A DNA stretch of 64,000 nucleotides from Schistosoma haematobium (Eukaryota > Platyhelminthes > Trematoda > Strigeidida > Schistosomatidae): positions 85,302,364-85,366,363 of the forward strand of contig NC_067196.1 of assembly GCF_000699445.3 (NCBI RefSeq), read 5' to 3'. Shown piece after piece: positions 59,401 through 64,000 of this stretch. Made by a program: the position numbers and the translations under genes. Within the stretch, counting starts at the first letter, position 1. Each line of letters starts with the position of its first letter. The notes beneath the pieces were generated by a model. It was not told where the DNA came from. It worked only from the letters and a program-made list of their open reading frames with translations, and searched no databases.

Positions 59401-62227
59401 AAGGAACGGCGGCACTCCACATTTTCGACGAACATATTATACTGTTTATGTAAAAATGCCTTTAAAATTTTGGATAATATTAAATTCAATTAAATATAAA
59501 TTCCTTCTATTATTTAACACTAATATGCTTATCGTAACTTTCAATGTTACAGAATTATTCCTCACAGGCACACATGTATGTTTATTAGAATACTTGAGAC
59601 ATATAATCTTACAGTTTTTACTGAAAATTGATCTTTTAACTCAAATATCTCGAAAATAACGTCTTTAATTGTAATAATGAATCAATCAAACAGGAAGCTC
59701 TATGATTTACTCAATGAATTCCATAGTTTCCACTTCACTGTCTCTAACCATGTGACACCCTTCTTCATTTTTTTGACATTTAGCGGTTGATTTAATACAG
59801 TCTCATAGAAATGTTTCAAGCCTATACGGATAACCTTTTAAATAATATGAAACTCAGCTTTAATCGATACGAAGTTCATTATAACTCATCTTTGAAATCT
59901 TTGATTAGAATTGACTTAGTAAGTTATGATGATGTTTGAATTGACCAATACTCATACGACGGACTACAGTGCAAGGTCGTGCATGGTGGACAGCTGACAG
60001 ATGCATTCCAAGTAAGGACCGAAGTCAGACAAGGCTGTTTACTCTCCCACTTCCTCTTTCTTCTGGTGGTCGACTGGATTATGAAGATCTCGACATCTGA
60101 AGGAAAACACGGAATATAATGGACGGTTCAGAATCAATTTGACAATTTGGAATTCGCAGATGACCTGGCCCTTCTATACCATACACACGAGCAAATGCAG
60201 ATAAAGACAACTAGTGTAGCAGCAGCCTCTGCATCAGTAGGCTTCAACATACACAAGGGGTAAACCAAGGTTCTCAAATTAAAAACGGAGAACAGCAATC
60301 CAATCACTCTTGATGGCGAAACTCTGGAAGATGTAGAATCCTTCACATACCTAGGAAGCATCATCGATGAACAGGGAGGTTCAAATGCAGACGTAAAGGC
60401 GAGGATCGGCAAAGCAAGGGCCGCATTCGTACAACCGAAGAACATATGGAACTCAAAACAACTTTCAACCAATATCAAAGTCACAATCTTCAATACGAAC
60501 GTCAAGGCAGTTCTACTGTACGGAGCTGAAACTTTCAGAACTACTACAATCATCATCAAGAATGTACAAGTATTTATAAATAGTTGCCTACGAATGATAC
60601 TCAGTATCCATTGGCCAGATACCATCAACAACAGCCTTCTGTGGGAGAGAACAAACCAACTTCCAGATGAATAAGAAATTAGAAAACGACGATGGAAATG
60701 GATACGACATGCATTACACAAATCATCAAACTGCATCACGAAGCAAGCCCTAACATGGAATCCTGAAGGGAAGCGGAAAAGAGGAAGGTCAAAAAACACA
60801 TAACGTCGGATAATAGAAGCAGATATGAAAAGGATGAGTAACAACTGGAAGGAGCTGGAAAGGGTTTCCCAGGACAGGGTTGGATGGAGAATGTTGGTGA
60901 GTGGCCTATGCTCCTTCACGTGGAGTGACAGGCGTAAGTAAGTAATACTTATATTTGGGCCTCTTATTGAGACACAGTAGTAGCGAATATATAATTGTAA
61001 AGCCTGAATATAAAGTAGTTATCGAGTTATAATCTACAATGATGTCTTCTAGTATTAAATCTAAAAGTAATTCAGTATGCTGCATATAATACTTAAGGGA
61101 CTTTCAAGAAACGAAATAACAGGAGATGAAATAGTTGACTAGAATCTAATTGATCATTTTTAACAGAATAGTACATCGCTAGTTCAAGTTTTATACATAA
61201 AGACAAATCTGGTTAACAACTCATTTAAAATATTCTAGTATACGAGTTCAGACTAATTTCTAGTAGAGAAAAATTGATAATTTCTAGTCAAACTAACTTC
61301 TTATCATTTGTATAAATAATACTCTCTGAATAGTATTGTTAGTTTAACCTTGATAAATATATTCTACCTATCAAGCATTTAGAAACATTTCATATATAAC
61401 TACATGTAGTATCATATAACTATTTTTTTGATGAACTTTTCTTCTCTGACCTGAATGGTTTGATCGTGGAGCTTTCATCATTCTTCTGAACGACATCATC
61501 AGCAGTACAAACTCCATGTAGAGGTTTCTGTTGATGATGTCGTTCAGAAGAACGATGAAAGCTTCATGACTAAACTATCCAGCTTAAAGAATAAAATTCC
61601 ATTAAAATCATCTACCTGAACTACAAATCTTCACCATCATGCAGCAATTTAGAAGACTCTCCCACATTGAACGAGCATTCCATGTACCTAAACAAATGAT
61701 TGTTCTGGTTGTCAGAAGGGGCACTGGCCTCGTGATTTCCGAAGGAACTCGGCTTTCATCATGAGGCATCATAACTCTTCTAAATGAAGACCTTCTGACT
61801 CCAAGGGCAGAGTTTAAATAGCTTGAATAATTTTTTCTGATTGGTGTTTTCTTAGCGAGTTAGTTTTCTACCGGATGGAGTCGTTAACCCCGTGCCCAAT
61901 CCTCCTCCTGTATCCGGGCTTGGGACCAACAGTAGCCCGCCCGGAGGGACTCCAGGCGGCGTTCTTCACCATCATATAAGTATGTTAATGATAGATAATC
62001 AAAACCACTGTGAGGAGTGATAAACAAACAACAATTTAAGCCAATGTACTTACCGCCATTTTATTTATATTTTCATTAGTTGAATTATTTGCAAGAAAAC
62101 TATTTTCATTATTCAATGATGAAGTGATATTTGGTAAAGTTTTTTGAACAGCTTCATTACTTAAACGAGTAAAGTATTTTTGATGTTGATAATGATCAAT
62201 TTTTGTAACTTCAATATAAACAGATAC
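36409..62227 (-). CDS. Single-pass transmembrane receptor-like gene, C-terminal six exons (5' part outside window)
   Basis: Six exons with GT-AG borders read on the minus strand: 62227-62054, 57877-57655, 55630-55062, 50877-50583, 40791-40265 and 36573-36409. Their phases chain without conflict (0/0, 0/1, 1/0, 0/1, 1/0, 0/stop) and total 1953 bp, or 650 residues plus stop. Order: an end of a beta-sandwich-like strand (VSVYIEV), an Asn-rich stalk with two N-glycosylation sequons, one helix of about 25 hydrophobic residues, a basic stop-transfer segment (RLHLKSR), then a cytoplasmic tail of about 530 residues rich in Asn, Ser, Gln and Ile with a poly-Asn run. This layout fits cell-adhesion or guidance receptors (Ig/FN3 type) but no family-specific tail motif was recognised, so no name is given. 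It acts at the plasma membrane by inference. Introns are 4.4, 2.0, 4.2, 9.8 and 3.7 kb and full of transposons. Extra exons within introns cannot be excluded. Confidence 0.75.
36680..37400 (+). pseudogene. Penelope-like element, N-terminal/RT start fragment
   Basis: Reads [26 protein letters not shown], then [18 protein letters not shown] (one frame, 36869-37237), then after a frameshift [12 protein letters not shown] and [11 protein letters not shown], where RT motif A lies. These parallel residues 150-372 of the 43.7-kb ORF in the same order. Broken by a frameshift near 37225 and truncated before the catalytic YVDD. Opposite orientation to the receptor gene whose intron it occupies. Confidence 0.75.
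37401..38479. other. Unassigned AT-rich intronic stretch
   Basis: Intron between receptor exons E and F; nothing recognised. Confidence 0.5.
38480..39150 (+). pseudogene. RTE-like family 2, 3' part
   Basis: Begins at [20 protein letters not shown] coding and continues [43 protein letters not shown], then the AT-rich untranslated region and CTGACTGACTGA end. Close to the 63-kb copy base for base. Intronic, between receptor exons E and F. Confidence 0.75.
39515..39820. repeat. Fold-back hammerhead SINE (family B), diverged
   Basis: Minus tail GTCATGAGTCAGTTGAAGC, minus ribozyme remnant GGCCGTTTCGTCCTG, tRNA-like complement TTTTCGAACCC, then a plus tail CAGTGCTTCCAGG at about 39742 to ACCCATGATTTCAA. 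Both ribozyme cores are mutated. Confidence 0.65.
39880..40235. repeat. Fold-back hammerhead SINE (family B), well preserved
   Basis: Minus tail 39890-39985, then a plus copy: AAGTTAGACATTAACACTG, A-box area CTAGTTGGTTAAGCG, B box TGGGTTCGAATCTC (40084-40097), ribozyme, tail CAGGTTTTCCATGG...ATGATTTCAAC. The ribozyme reads CTGAGTG for CTGAGGA, so it should be dead. Tails pair over about 65 bp with few mismatches. It sits just downstream of the exon E donor. Confidence 0.85.
40265..40791 (-). CDS. Receptor gene exon E: cytoplasmic tail with poly-Asn tract
   Basis: 527 bp if the acceptor is the CAATCAG next to GAATGAA; a second in-frame acceptor (TCACAAAG) would add 30 bp (10 residues). It enters in phase 1 and leaves in phase 0 at AAT followed by GTAAGT. 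It contains [15 protein letters not shown] near its start and an Asn run broken by one Ser, encoded by ATT/GTT triplet repeats seen on the plus strand at about 40597-40645. No catalytic domain seen. A fold-back hammerhead SINE ends only about 30 bp beyond the donor. Confidence 0.72.
41078..41500 (+). repeat. SM-alpha-type SINE with fold-back tail
   Basis: A minus tail segment (41078-41165) and its plus counterpart (41223-41313) form a hairpin with arms of about 85 bp. The plus copy continues with GGACTCAGTAGCTAAGTGG (A-box region), TGGGTTCGAGTCCC B box (41391-41404) and the hammerhead region to GATTCCACTGCTATCC. This matches the described SM-alpha layout: tRNA-like head, ribozyme, tail. Confidence 0.85.
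41436..41480 (+). ncRNA. SM-alpha hammerhead ribozyme, core mutated
   Basis: Stem I ATCCAG, core GTGACGA in place of CTGACGA (first core base changed at 41442), then GAAA and GTC intact. Loss of that C breaks a tertiary base pair of the known structure, so it is predicted inactive. Confidence 0.7.
41950..42610 (+). pseudogene. Penelope-like element, C-terminal half with degenerate GIY-YIG
   Basis: Translation shows [21 protein letters not shown], a frame-interrupted [18 protein letters not shown], then [19 protein letters not shown], which is a GIY-YIG core with Y-T-G in place of Y-I-G, and [12 protein letters not shown]. Several stops. It could be the other end of the element at 36680-37400, but exon E and two SINEs lie between them, so independent copies are more likely. 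Confidence 0.65.
42611..43419. other. Unassigned AT-rich intronic stretch
   Basis: Nothing recognised apart from short A/T runs. Confidence 0.5.
43420..43690 (-). repeat. 3' flank of the Penelope-like element, with (TAA)n
   Basis: Downstream of the ORF stop is a run of about 13 TAA triplets (43592-43631) and then a stretch matching the flank of the Penelope fragment at 25325-25830 (shared words such as CAATCTGGTCACACATATA). This shows that the 3' untranslated region of the element extends to about 43420. Confidence 0.6.
43691..46105 (-). CDS. Penelope-like element: reverse transcriptase plus GIY-YIG endonuclease ORF, nearly intact
   Basis: Open for 767 residues from a GTG at 45994, and the same frame is open back to a TAG near 46105 without an ATG, so the 5' end is probably truncated. 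Counting from 45994: a PLE-type template/finger region ([11 protein letters not shown], 215-225; [17 protein letters not shown], 294-310), RT motif [13 protein letters not shown] (363-374), motif [13 protein letters not shown] (424-435), catalytic YVDD (460-463), a motif D/thumb segment LPFLDILL, a Cys/His-rich linker (640-670), and a GIY-YIG domain (VYQF, HTYIGRS at 671-677, Arg 684, Glu 748) to the end. This is the Penelope architecture known in schistosomes. The RT copies RNA; the endonuclease nicks the target. It lies antisense-free in the same orientation as the receptor gene, in its intron. No internal stop is seen, suggesting recent insertion. Confidence 0.9.
46106..47260. other. Unassigned AT-rich intronic stretch
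   Basis: Region upstream of the Penelope-like ORF. No terminal repeat of that element was recognised here, which agrees with 5' truncation. Confidence 0.45.
47262..47286 (+). repeat. (TTG)n microsatellite
   Basis: GTTGTTGTTGTTGTTGTTGT. Confidence 0.8.
47363..47466 (+). repeat. (TA)n then (GA)n compound microsatellite
   Basis: About 42 TA units followed by GGAGAGAGAGAGAGAG. The 60-codon Tyr-Ile frame here is an artefact. Confidence 0.9.
47467..48834. other. Unassigned AT-rich intronic stretch
   Basis: No exon or repeat recognised. 48105-48150 has a short inverted repeat around GAACTACTCAAAGTACTTTTG. Confidence 0.45.
48835..49150. repeat. Old fold-back hammerhead SINE
   Basis: Minus GAAGCACTGGACAGTAGTTTCATC (48864 on), tRNA-like ATATTCGATTCTCGG (49042), plus GACGAAACAACTGTCCAATGC and a diverged tail to 49150. 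Confidence 0.5.
49315..49605. repeat. Fold-back hammerhead SINE (family B)
   Basis: Minus tail GATTGAGATCATGAACCG, minus ribozyme, B-box complement GGGATTCGAACCC (49441-49453), then the plus tail CAATGCTTCCAG...GGTCTAACATCATC and CCACAAACCTATACTGATAA. Confidence 0.75.
49379..49422 (-). ncRNA. Hammerhead ribozyme motif, core kept, weak stem II
   Basis: Reading minus: CTGAGGA (49416-49410), GAAA (49394-49391), stem III ACGGCTGT, GTC. Stem II (GTT with AAGAT) has wobble pairs only beyond the first two, and the closing stem I pair is mismatched, so activity is doubtful. Confidence 0.45.
49659..50045 (+). repeat. LTR-like repeat L2 (Gypsy-type candidate), copy 1
   Basis: Colinear with 58934-59285: TGTAGTG start, CAAGCCCA, TTGACCTTATCACTTATTCGC, CATGTGTCTGTA, GACTATAAATATCGAGT (TATA-like), GTGCATCATTTT. 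No internal coding region adjoins it, so a solo LTR is likely. The right border is uncertain. Confidence 0.5.
50280..50556 (+). repeat. Dispersed repeat Y, copy 2
   Basis: GGACAAACCAATCAGG through AATTCCTAACCCTAACC, CATCAACTGTAAATCATAAT, ACAGGTTTATAACCC and AATGATAGTCTCAC. Confidence 0.65.
50583..50877 (-). CDS. Receptor gene exon D: cytoplasmic tail, part 2
   Basis: 295 bp, phase 0 in and phase 1 out. Acceptor is CCATTTCAG; donor is AAG followed by GTAAGC. It begins with a Ser- and Asp-rich stretch ([16 protein letters not shown]), contains an Asn-rich NNNNDINN, and ends near LIGHQ. No domain recognised. A copy of a roughly 280-bp dispersed repeat ends about 25 bp beyond the donor. Confidence 0.7.
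51110..51310 (-). repeat. Diverged hammerhead SINE minus fragment
   Basis: TAGCTAGACCAACACTGAAAACC, AAGCACTGATCAATTGTTTC and GCTCTTCAGTGATACTC recall the minus tail and ribozyme. Confidence 0.45.
51311..52109. other. Unassigned AT-rich intronic stretch
   Basis: Nothing recognised. Confidence 0.5.
52110..52328 (+). repeat. Dispersed repeat Y, copy 3
   Basis: CATCCATTTGGCTAAATAGAG, TTCTTAACCCTAACCATC, CACATGTTTACAACCC, CATAAATTATAATCTCAC; lacks the first ~50 bp of copy 2. Confidence 0.6.
53030..53789 (+). other. Probable rDNA 5' external transcribed spacer fragment
   Basis: A GC-richer block directly upstream of an 18S 5'-end match. It contains two degenerate 67-bp tandem units starting TTGAGCTGTACT at 53611 and 53678, each ending GGTGTCTGGTTCTCCTG. 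The identity as ETS is inferred from position only. The left border is not visible. Confidence 0.45.
53790..53832 (+). rRNA. 18S rRNA 5'-terminal fragment (about 43 nt), degenerate
   Basis: Reads CTGGTTGATCCTG then TCAGTAGTCAT and TTGCTTGTCTCA, the nearly universal start of eukaryotic 18S, with a missing C, two substitutions and a small deletion. Similarity ends in ordinary AT-rich intron sequence. It lies in the intron between receptor exons C and D and cannot be a working rRNA gene. Confidence 0.75.
53833..54750. other. Unassigned AT-rich intronic stretch
   Basis: Nothing recognised. Confidence 0.5.
54752..54784 (+). repeat. (TACC)n microsatellite
   Basis: Eight TACC units, in the intron downstream of receptor exon C. 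Confidence 0.9.
55062..55630 (-). CDS. Receptor gene exon C: cytoplasmic tail, part 1
   Basis: 569 bp, enters in phase 1 (completing a Gly codon) and leaves in phase 0. The acceptor is CTCATTAG. The donor chosen is CAG followed by GTAGCT, weaker than the others; the frame reaches a stop only five codons later, so the exon must end close by. Polar sequence, no recognised domain. It holds aromatic and proline-flanked short motifs ([14 protein letters not shown]) that could be docking or phosphorylation sites, which is inference only. Confidence 0.7.
56030..56350 (-). repeat. SM-alpha-type SINE, near full length
   Basis: Reading minus: GGACTCAGTAGCTAAGTGG (A-box region), TGGGTTCGAGTCCC (B box, 56265-56252), GGTGAACATCAACTCCG, the hammerhead, GATTCCACTGCTATCCACT, GGCAATATCGAGGCAATACG and tail AGTCCTAAACATC. 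This agrees with the known SM-alpha order and is the best copy here. It lies in the intron between receptor exons B and C. Confidence 0.9.
56179..56223 (-). ncRNA. SM-alpha hammerhead ribozyme, intact core
   Basis: Reading minus: stem I ATCTAG, core CTGAAGA (56217-56211), stem II GTCC/AGAC (three of four pairs), GAAA (56196-56193), stem III ACGCGCGT, GTC (56187-56185), return strand GTGGAT with one mismatch next to the core. Cleavage predicted between 56185 and 56184 on the minus strand. Confidence 0.75.
56480..56650 (-). repeat. Very diverged SINE-like fragment
   Basis: CAAACCAATTGAG, GAATGCTGAGCACTTG and GGGGTTCAAGCGCAAGACC loosely recall a minus family B copy. Confidence 0.3.
56720..57085 (-). 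repeat. SINE family B 5' body with a variant head
   Basis: Reading minus: CAAGAGATATTTTCTGGAG start, GTGGAGTTCAACGGGGTC, AAGTTAGACATTAACACCG, GCCGGCCAACTCAATGG and GGTTTAGGGGTTAAGC (A box), TTTAAGTCCCACG (altered B box). The usual ribozyme and tail are absent and replaced by unrelated sequence. Confidence 0.6.
57105..57275. repeat. Fold-back SINE tails (family B)
   Basis: Left arm TTGTGGAT-type end and AGTTGAGATCACGAGTCAACTGAA (57110-57163); right arm TTCAATTGACTCATGATCTC...CATCCACAAAAACCC (57211-57270). The loop holds a ribozyme remnant GGCCATCCAGTTCTTCC. Confidence 0.75.
57655..57877 (-). CDS. Receptor gene exon B: transmembrane helix
   Basis: 223 bp, enters in phase 0 and leaves in phase 1. 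The acceptor is TTCTACACAG with a good pyrimidine tract; the donor is GAG followed by GTATGT. About 37 polar residues lead into a helix of 25 hydrophobic residues (starting [14 protein letters not shown]) and then the basic [11 protein letters not shown]. Positive charge after the helix sets the topology: N-terminus outside, tail inside. Confidence 0.8.
58242..58517 (+). repeat. MITE-like repeat, copy 6, best ends
   Basis: 276 bp, exact 7-bp ends TGTAGTG and CACTACA in inverted orientation, with an internal inverted pair around ACTACTTATATCTGCC. Noncoding. TG...CA ends would also fit a short LTR. Confidence 0.65.
58595..58925. repeat. Fold-back hammerhead SINE (family B), diverged
   Basis: Minus tail AGGTTAGATCACCAATTAATACC, minus ribozyme remnant (CTGAGTA, CAAAA), B-box complement GGAATCAAACCC, plus GGCCGTCCAGTGCTTCTAGG and tail to CCACAACATCATACTGAAA. 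Confidence 0.65.
58934..59285 (+). repeat. LTR-like repeat L2, copy 2
   Basis: Colinear with 49659-50045 and includes GACTATGAATATTGAGT and GCGTCATTCTG. It is followed by a leader-like region. Confidence 0.5.
59286..59435 (+). repeat. Leader-like region after LTR L2
   Basis: Two ATGGTGAGCCC words (59290 and 59353) start GC-rich segments with ACGACGACAAAACTACGGGCC and GCCGACGACGAGCGC. The position after an LTR suggests a primer-binding/leader region of a truncated LTR retrotransposon; the region has no coding frame. Confidence 0.4.
59940..60945 (+). pseudogene. RTE-like retrotransposon family 1, decayed copy
   Basis: Same protein as at 27.9 kb: [85 protein letters not shown]. It has stop codons (for example in KHGI, HKG and PDE contexts) and starts after motif A, so it is 5' truncated. 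It ends in GTAAGTAAGTAA. It lies in the intron between receptor exons A and B, antisense to the gene. Confidence 0.8.
60946..61439. other. Unassigned AT-rich intronic stretch
   Basis: Nothing recognised. Confidence 0.5.
61440..61665. repeat. Two Penelope-like tails head to head, forming a hairpin
   Basis: Minus 61510-61440 and plus 61530-61665 both encode the [10 protein letters not shown] segment of the family described at 1.7 kb. Arms 61468-61501 and 61532-61565 are inverted repeats of 34 bp with two mismatches and a 30-nt spacer. Confidence 0.6.
61845..61965 (-). repeat. Dispersed repeat Z, copy 4
   Basis: TTAGCGAGTTAGTTTTCTACC, GGAGTCGTTAACCCCG, TGTATCCGGGCTTGGG match the complement of copies 1 and 3. 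It ends about 90 bp from receptor exon A. Confidence 0.6.
62054..62227 (-). CDS. Receptor gene exon A: extracellular juxtamembrane region
   Basis: 174 bp, phase 0 at both ends. The acceptor is a TTTTTAG preceding GTATCTG and the donor is GCG followed by GTAAGT, a consensus site. Only one frame is open (58 codons). The first residues VSVYIEVTK resemble the last strand of an FN3 fold; the rest is polar, with sequons at NIT and NST. A decayed RTE-like element begins about 85 bp upstream, inside the preceding intron. Confidence 0.7.
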
Positions 62228-62312
62228 CTAAAAATGAAACAAACTAGTAAGTTAGAAAAGAAAACAGCATATTTTGAATACCTTACTTATAATCCAAAAT
62301 AGGTTCTTTAAT

Positions 62313-63540
62313 TGAACACTGCTAGTCGAGTTAGAGCTTATGATGAACTGTCATCTGCTTTCGCAACTTCAAGTGGTGTCCGTCAAGGTTGTCCACTTCA
62401 TTTTTTTGTTTAACTTCATCATAGACCTACTGATGGAAATAATGCTCTCATCGATTGAATCTTCAGGACTTGATCTCCTACCAGGAAGTCCATTTATCAA
62501 CTAAGCATACTCAGATGATATAGTACGGTTTGGTGAAGGCGCTGATAAAATGCATGGTCTTTTGGTAGCATTGAGAAACAATGCCAGAATGTTTGAGATG
62601 CGCTTTTCTCCCTCTAAATGCAAGTTGTTGCTTCAGGACTGGCCTGAGTCAACACCTGAACTAAGAATAGGGAGTGAAGTAGTCGAACACGTTGACAACT
62701 TCACTTATCTTGGAAGTCTCATCAGCACAAATGGGTTGGTGTCCGACGAAATCTCAGCACGGATTTAAAAATATCCTTTGGCTTTTGCCAACTTACGTCA
62801 CCTATGGCGAAGGCGAGATATCCGTCTATCAATTAAGGGACGATTATACTGTGCGGCAGTTTGTTACCTTCTAATTTATGGCTGAGAAACGTGGCCATCA
62901 AGAGCAAAAGATACTCGTAAGTTACTAGTATTTGACCACAGATGTCTTAGAAATATTACTCGCATCTGCTGGGATCACCAGATAAGTAATAGTGAGGTTA
63001 CATACAGGGTATTAGGAAATGATGATAAATCAGTTGATGAGGTTGTGAATATTCATCGACTGAGATGGTTGGGCCATGTGTTACGTATGCCTGAACACCG
63101 ATTACCACAACGCGCATAGCTGACTAGTGTTGGAGACGAGAGGAAGAAAGTTAGGGGTGGCCAAACCAAAACGTGACATCAGTCCCTAAAGTCACTAACT
63201 CCTAGTCTTAGTCATGTTGGTAGATGCAGACTACTTGTTTGGGGTTCGCGTGACTGTCGTAACCAATGGTTGGAGACTCTTGGTGACATGGCTCAAAATC
63301 GATCACAATGGCGTAGGTGTATACACTCTTTGTCTTCCCTTAAAATAAGAGATTAAAATCGCTTCATATCTTTCTTTCTACGAACTAATTCTTTCTTCCT
63401 ATTCTGTATCTTTATATGCAATCTTTCTTTTATATATTCTACGAATCTGGTGTGCATCTTGTTGCGCTAATGAAGTATGGCAACTTGGACCAATGCATAT
63501 ATGTGCCTGGTCCTACGTTGTAGCTGACTGATTGACTGAA
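62313..63540 (+). pseudogene. RTE-like non-LTR retrotransposon (family 2), decayed RT and 3' end
   Basis: Pieces in order: YDELSSAFATSSGVRQGCPL, FIIDLLMEI, AYSDDIVRFGEGAD (catalytic YxDD), [95 protein letters not shown]. Frameshifts and stops throughout; a 1-nt shift lies at about 62405. The 3' end is a short GACTGA repeat. It lies in the intron just upstream of receptor exon A, antisense to the gene. Confidence 0.8.
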
Positions 63541-64000
63541 TCTAAACAGTAGATTTTTGAGGGAAACATTAAGAATAACTATGATAATCAGCTGGTGTTT
63601 CATAATATTCTGTTATTTCTAAATATAGACTCGAAGTTATGAAGATTCACAAGCATGAGGGTTTTATTTTGATAACTTATAAAATATATTCCCTTAGTTG
63701 AGGAACAATAGGTTGATTCATACGATGATGATGACTTTATAATGAAATTAGTTTTTGGGCATTCTAAGTAGAAGGGAACATCTAGAAACATTGTTTGATT
63801 AAGAACGCATTAATTAGTAGGTGAACATTTTTTAAGGAGAACATCACAACTTAAAATTGTAAAAACTAATTTTATCTCTGTTATATCTCGATGAAAATTA
63901 TGAATGGTAACTTTTAAGAATTATTTACGGACCAATACGATACATATATTTTTACTGTATATTTATTAAGCAGCTAAACTAACCATATTTGTATTCCTCT
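63541..64000. other. Unassigned AT-rich stretch at window end
   Basis: A 63-codon minus frame (63791-63600) is open but lacks convincing splice borders; not called as an exon. Confidence 0.4.

Noticed and set aside
60134..60919. 261-codon minus frame
   Set aside because: Antisense shadow of the decayed RTE copy, whose plus-strand motifs are recognisable.
63600..63791. 63-codon minus frame as an upstream receptor exon
   Set aside because: No acceptor/donor pair gives a phase compatible with exon A (phase 0), and its residues do not resemble an Ig or FN3 strand pattern.

Overview
The window is AT-rich eukaryotic DNA that looks like a blood fluke (genus Schistosoma). The main evidence is two copies of an SM-alpha-type SINE, each with a tRNA-like B box and a hammerhead ribozyme motif, plus a degenerate third copy. 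A second tRNA-like SINE family with its own hammerhead motif is present in more than fifteen pieces, together with Penelope-like (GIY-YIG) elements, two RTE-like non-LTR families and a CR1/Jockey-like element. The species cannot be fixed from the sequence alone. There is no prokaryotic gene organisation; most short open frames are chance or transposon fragments.

One host gene can be supported. On the minus strand six exons (62227-62054, 57877-57655, 55630-55062, 50877-50583, 40791-40265, 36573-36409) join with compatible splice phases into a 650-residue C-terminal part of a single-pass membrane protein: an end-of-fibronectin-like strand, a glycosylated stalk, one transmembrane helix and a long low-complexity cytoplasmic tail ending at a stop. 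The upstream extracellular exons lie outside the window. It resembles an adhesion or guidance receptor in layout, but the family is not assigned.

Layout: 1-36 kb holds no host exon that I can support and is a mosaic of repeats: hammerhead SINEs, MITE-like elements, Penelope fragments, RTE and CR1 pieces, LTR-like repeats and a 720-bp (GTAA)n array grown from an RTE 3' tail. 36-62 kb is the receptor gene, whose introns hold a nearly intact Penelope-like ORF (43.7-46.1 kb), SM-alpha copies, LTR-like repeats, an apparent stray piece of rDNA (5' ETS plus the first ~43 nt of 18S, near 53.8 kb) and a decayed RTE copy. 62.3-63.5 kb is a decayed RTE-like element in the next intron upstream.

The most unusual pattern is that the hammerhead SINEs are repeatedly built as fold-back structures: a minus-oriented 3' tail faces a plus-oriented tail. 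One is a perfect 61-bp inverted repeat with a 4-nt loop (19882-20007). Several junctions fall at or within a few bases of the predicted ribozyme cleavage site. The same inverted-tail architecture is seen in one SM-alpha copy (41.08-41.31 kb).
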